11,532 nt of DNA, from assembly GCA_958430865.1 (NCBI GenBank), contig CAUDNR010001730.1, forward strand, positions 1-11,532, given 5' to 3'. Origin of the DNA: Entrophospora sp. SA101 (taxonomy: Eukaryota; Glomeromycota; Glomeromycetes; Entrophosporales; Entrophosporaceae). Below, piece after piece: positions 8,826-11,532 of the stretch. The translations under genes and the position numbers were made by a program. Position 1 is the first letter of the stretch. Each line of letters opens with the position of its first letter. The notes under the pieces were generated by a model. It searched no databases. It was not told where the DNA came from and saw nothing but the letters and a program-made list of their open reading frames with translations.

Positions 8826-10073
8826 TAATAATAACGATAATGACAATGATAATCAAGAGGATCAAATGATTCAAGTTAAGCTTGGTAAGGATGGTTTTAG
8901 ACGCGGAAGAATGGATTATAAATCTATTGGGGTTCTGAGAACTAAACCTGGTAAAAAAAATAAATCTTGATTATCACTATTATTATAATTATAATTATTT
9001 TATTGAAAATTGAAAATTGTTATACCTTTTTAATATCAAGGTAGAGCTGATTCTGAGCCAACTTTATCAATGTCATGCAGGTTAATTAATATATAATCTT
9101 GAGTCATTATATTATTATCACTATCATTGTTAATAGATTCTTTTTGATTACGATAATGATTAATTAAAGCGATAAATTGGCTCAATGGAATGTTGTTGGA
9201 TTACAATCATCTCTTCTCTCAGAACTTATATCGCCGATTTATTTATCTACAATAATAATTGGTGATTTGTTTTCCAAACAATCTTTGGAGAGAGCTTTAT
9301 TTGAAAGAATCCAAGGATTACAAAGTATTATCATCGATATTTATTTCTTTATTATTTAGACCAAATTATTTATTAAAGATTTATTTATGAAGGTTTACCT
9401 TATCCATATTCATGTAATATTCCAAAAATAATTCAATCAACCCAAGAATTTGACGAATCATTTAATTACATATCAAACCAATTTCCTCAAGGAAAAATTG
9501 TTACATCAAACATTGGTAAATTGTATATATTCACCAATACAGAGAGAAATTGCTGTGAGACTTATATAAATTTATTTTATTTTAGCAAAAGTTTGGCTCA
9601 AAGGTCCTTCAAACAACATTGAATTTCTTGTAAATGGTCGAAAACAAGGTGCATCCAAATCAAAACTTTCATCTAAAACAAGGTAAATGGGTAATAGTTG
9701 CTTATCTCGGATCTTTTGCATAAATATTGATGAATTTTCGGTTTTTTTTAACAAAATTAAAAAAGGAGTTTGGTATCAAAACTATCATTATTTAAAAGTA
9801 TTGTAGAATTGTTAAGTAAAATCCCATCTGATCTTGTTTCCGATGATTTAAGGTTATTTTTATTTACATAAATATGAAATGGAGGAATTTTAATTGACAA
9901 TAGTTATAATTATTTTCCACCTTTAACAATTTAGAATAACAAAAGAAATATCTTATCGAGAATTCAAATCAATTAATAAAGATTATCAACTTGCCAAAAA
10001 ATGCTTGAGAGAACAAATATTTAAAGAGTGGATTAAATGTCCAAGCGAAATTTATGAAAATTTTAGCATTTAG
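7898..10073 (+). CDS. TAD1: tRNA-specific adenosine deaminase (A37 of tRNA-Ala), eleven exons
   Basis: TAD1/ADAT1 deaminates adenosine 37, next to the anticodon of eukaryotic tRNA-Ala, to inosine. Preferred exons: 7898-8087, 8166-8196, 8280-8378, 8460-8620, 8705-8950, 9041-9080, 9170-9324, 9393-9515, 9586-9682, 9766-9852, 9935-10073; 1368 nt, 455 residues. The deaminase signatures are all present: His96 and Glu98 (DSHAEVLAKRAF), Cys161 (PCGDAST) and Cys255 (SMSCSDKLAQWNVVG), giving the zinc ligands and proton-shuttle glutamate of the ADAR/ADAT1 family. Family blocks EWTVLAGIV (50-58), VSIGSGLKCL (71-80) and LRTKPGRAD lie in the expected order. A run of 11 Asn (190-200) in a low-complexity Asn/Asp segment interrupts the domain where other ADAT1 proteins also carry variable insertions. 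An alternative first donor at 8121 would add 11 residues but leave a 45-nt intron, shorter than any other here. Both donors keep the frame. The gene looks intact. Confidence 0.93.
8166..8196 (+). other. TAD1: 31-nt small exon (TAD1 exon 2)
   Basis: Exon 1 ends in phase 1 and the exon at 8280 must be entered in phase 2, so joining them directly shifts the frame. The segment between TATAG (8161-8165) and GTAATA (from 8197) is 31 nt and restores the frame. It encodes EYDLSCVSI with split Gly codons on each side, producing VSIGSGLKCL. That matches the conserved ADAT1 block (human VSMGTGTKCI). Confidence 0.88.
8791..8823 (+). repeat. TAD1: (AAT)11 coding microsatellite
   Basis: Eleven in-frame AAT codons in TAD1 exon 5 encode polyasparagine, followed by more AAT/GAT/GAC codons to about 8853. 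Changes in unit number would alter the protein by whole residues without breaking the frame. Confidence 0.95.
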
Positions 10074-10209
10074 AATAATTTGTTATTTCAATCCATCTTC
10101 TCTATTCAATGAACAATAATTATAATTGTTTTATTACTTGTATTAACAAAAAAGATTTGATCTTTCAATTAAAATGAAATATATTTATATAAAAATGCGC
10201 AGGATTTGT
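10074..10209 (+). other. TAD1 3' flank
   Basis: This is the AT-rich stretch after the TAD1 stop codon, presumed 3' untranslated sequence. No canonical AATAAA is evident (AATAAT occurs), and no other element is visible. Confidence 0.4.
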
Positions 10210-10711
10210 GCTGAAATATTTTTGGAGTGGCCAGAGTTTCAGAATTGATATTTAGCTGTAAAACAAGTTGCTCGCCGATTGAATTTAAAAAGGCCTGAAT
10301 CATTTCAAATAACTTTTAGTATGTCACTCCCGTGAAACACATTTTTATTAAAAAAGTTTATAAAGAGTGAGAATTCGCTGTGGTCGTAAGTTAATAATTA
10401 AAACAATAATAATAATAATAATAGAGAATGAATTTATTCAATTATGGCAACATATTTTGGATACTGATGGTTACTTTTCTTTTAATTGACTAAATATAGT
10501 AATAGTTCTTCAAATAGCACTTCTTATACCTCTTTCTAATGCTCATATAGAAAGAATATTTTCTCGAATGAAATTAATTAAAACAATTTGAGAAATAAAA
10601 TACATTAAGATGATCATTAATGGTTTTATTAAATAATCCAGGAATTGAACATTTTGATTTTTTAAAAGCATATGAAAATTGGAAAAGTAAAAAAACAAGG
10701 AAAAATATTTA
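10210..10711 (+). mobile_element. hAT transposase remnant, C-terminal part, degenerate
   Basis: Several frames carry pieces of the hAT transposase C-terminus in order: WPEFQN (near 10228) followed by LAVKQVARRLNLKRPESF (from 10252), FIQLWQHILDTDGYFSF (from about 10434), then PLSNAHIERIFSRMKLIK (from 10529) and LLNNPGIEHFDFLKAYENWK (10630-10689), ending in a TAA near 10711. The SNAxxERxFSxMKxIK motif is the hallmark of the hAT dimerisation domain. At least four in-frame stops or shifts break it, and the N-terminal zinc finger and most of the RNase H-like core are absent. The element is therefore inactive and 5'-truncated. No terminal inverted repeats or 8-bp target duplication were found. Confidence 0.72.
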
Positions 10712-10778
10712 ATTTAATCTTTTATTTTGTAAATTATTTCTTCATAATAAATGATTCGAAAGTAGCGTCTCACCATAG

Positions 10779-10898
10779 ACTCGCATTGATAGAAAATGGA
10801 AAATGTCACCGCTTTTATATTATCGGTTACACTGATTCGCAGACATAGAAAAAAAATGTCGTCGGTTACACTTGATTCGCATTGCATTATCGGTTATT
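10779..10898 (+). repeat. Degenerate tandem repeat with CGGTTACAC and TGATTCGCA cores
   Basis: ATCGGTTACACTGATTCGCA at about 10822-10841 is followed by GTCGGTTACACTTGATTCGC at 10861-10880, then a third partial ATTATCGGTTATT from about 10886. ACTCGCATTGATAGAAAATG upstream (about 10779) and ACATAGAAAAAAAATGTCG (about 10843-10861) show that a linker of AGAAAA...ATGTC also repeats. The unit is roughly 40-55 nt and imperfect. It could be subterminal repeats of a DNA transposon or a decayed minisatellite. Confidence 0.55.
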
Positions 10899-10900
10899 AT

Positions 10901-10933
10901 TATTATTATTATTATACTATAATAATAATAATA
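10901..10933. repeat. Near-perfect palindrome of ATT/AAT units
   Basis: A 16-bp arm of ATT repeats (10901-10916) and its complement of AAT repeats (10918-10933) are separated by one C, and can form a long AT hairpin or cruciform. It directly follows the tandem repeats. Confidence 0.85.
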
Positions 10934-11404
10934 CTGATGAAAAATTTAAAAAGTCACCAATAATAAAATTAAAAAATTTAAAATGAAAAATCATAATAAA
11001 AATAATAAAAAAAATTCCTTGTGATTCACGTCAAAAACGTTTTACTACATACCCCAACTTTCAAGAATTTGTCAATGCTAAAAAAGTTATTTGTAAATGT
11101 GGTCAAATTATTTCACTTGGAGTCAATTATCAAGTGTTTGGGCAAAAGCATTATGTTTTATGAAAAATGTGGGCAAGGACATTCATGGGTAGAAAAGCCT
11201 GCAGGATTTTTAGATCATTTATCATATATTTCTATTAAGGCCTATCTCTCTGTATCACGATGGTATTTTTCATATGAAAATACATTACAATTCATATTAC
11301 ACCACGAGAAGTAATTTATTTTTTGGGAATACGTTCTTATTCTAATATCAATCATTGTTTGATTGCAGTAGATGATGAAACATTTTAATTTATAATCATT
11401 TTAG

Positions 11405-11532
11405 TCAGTCAAGTATGGTGCAAGTCACCTAGTCCCGCAACTTGCTGCGCCTTGTGGCCAATTTTGGGAAAAATCATCAAAACTCAGAAATTGTAAGTTA
11501 TGCTCAAAAATGCAATAAAATTTTATATCATG
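11405..11532 (+). mobile_element. Possible DNA-transposon terminus, cut by window end
   Basis: Composition changes abruptly from about 11405. CAGTCAAGTATGGTGCAAGT lies after TTTTAGT, and a GC-richer tract to about 11470 is followed by moderately AT-rich sequence to the window end. A CAGT start near a TA fits Tc1/mariner-type inverted repeats. A small inverted pair GCAAGT (11420-11425) and ACTTGC (11440-11445) lies inside. Neither the partner terminus nor a transposase is in the window, so this rests on boundary and composition alone. Confidence 0.25.

Larger units (their letters stand above)
10712..11400. other. AT-rich gene-free stretch with degenerate repeats
   Basis: No intact gene. It contains the short tandem repeats and hairpin listed separately. 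A 97-codon plus-strand frame (11021-11314) has no recognisable character. In another frame near 11065-11160 there is VICKCGQIIS followed by a stop, a possible scrap of a Cys-containing protein, too short to name. Confidence 0.35.

Noticed and set aside
9572..9754. Minus-strand 60-codon frame inside TAD1
   Set aside because: It is antisense to TAD1 exon 8 and its flanking introns, whose sense translation matches the ADAT1 family.
11021..11314. Plus-strand 97-codon frame as a gene
   Set aside because: No ATG start, no motif and no splice or neighbour support. A different frame carries a CKCG scrap, suggesting at most repeat debris.

Overview
The window looks like nuclear DNA of an arbuscular mycorrhizal fungus (Glomeromycotina, Rhizophagus-like). 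The evidence is very high A+T, genes cut by many short GT-AG introns (mostly 70-105 nt), trinucleotide and dinucleotide microsatellites, a decayed kinase of the type expanded in these fungi (CxxC...CxxC leader, WTSGN..ID motif, then a TKL-like kinase domain), and transposon fragments between genes. The species is inferred from style only. No bacterial operon, CRISPR array, tRNA or rRNA was found.

Layout. 1-340 is AT-rich with little content. 341-392 (minus) may be the last exon of a gene whose body is missing. 421-894 is a GC-richer block with a partial direct duplication, GATACCC motifs and a TATA-like box, probably LTR-derived. 1467-1790 (minus) is a frameshifted coding relic. 2257-4300 (minus) is an intact LUC7 gene (U1 snRNP splicing factor) with ten exons, one of only 7 nt. 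4656-6057 (minus) is a protein kinase pseudogene. 6398-7773 (plus) is triosephosphate isomerase in eight exons. 7898-10073 (plus) is TAD1/ADAT1, the tRNA adenosine-37 deaminase, in eleven exons, starting only 124 bp after the isomerase stop. 10210-10711 (plus) is the decayed 3' end of a hAT transposase. 10712-11532 holds short degenerate repeats, an AT hairpin and a possible transposon end cut by the window.

The three intact genes are unrelated housekeeping functions (pre-mRNA splicing, glycolysis, tRNA editing) and do not form a pathway. Their exon models were built by hand. Each closes with every phase matching (924, 750 and 1368 coding nt) and keeps the family's catalytic or metal-binding residues. 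The main novelty is structural: a 7-nt microexon in LUC7, itself a splicing factor, and a 31-nt exon in TAD1. Without these the reading frames do not join. No previously undescribed multi-gene system was found.
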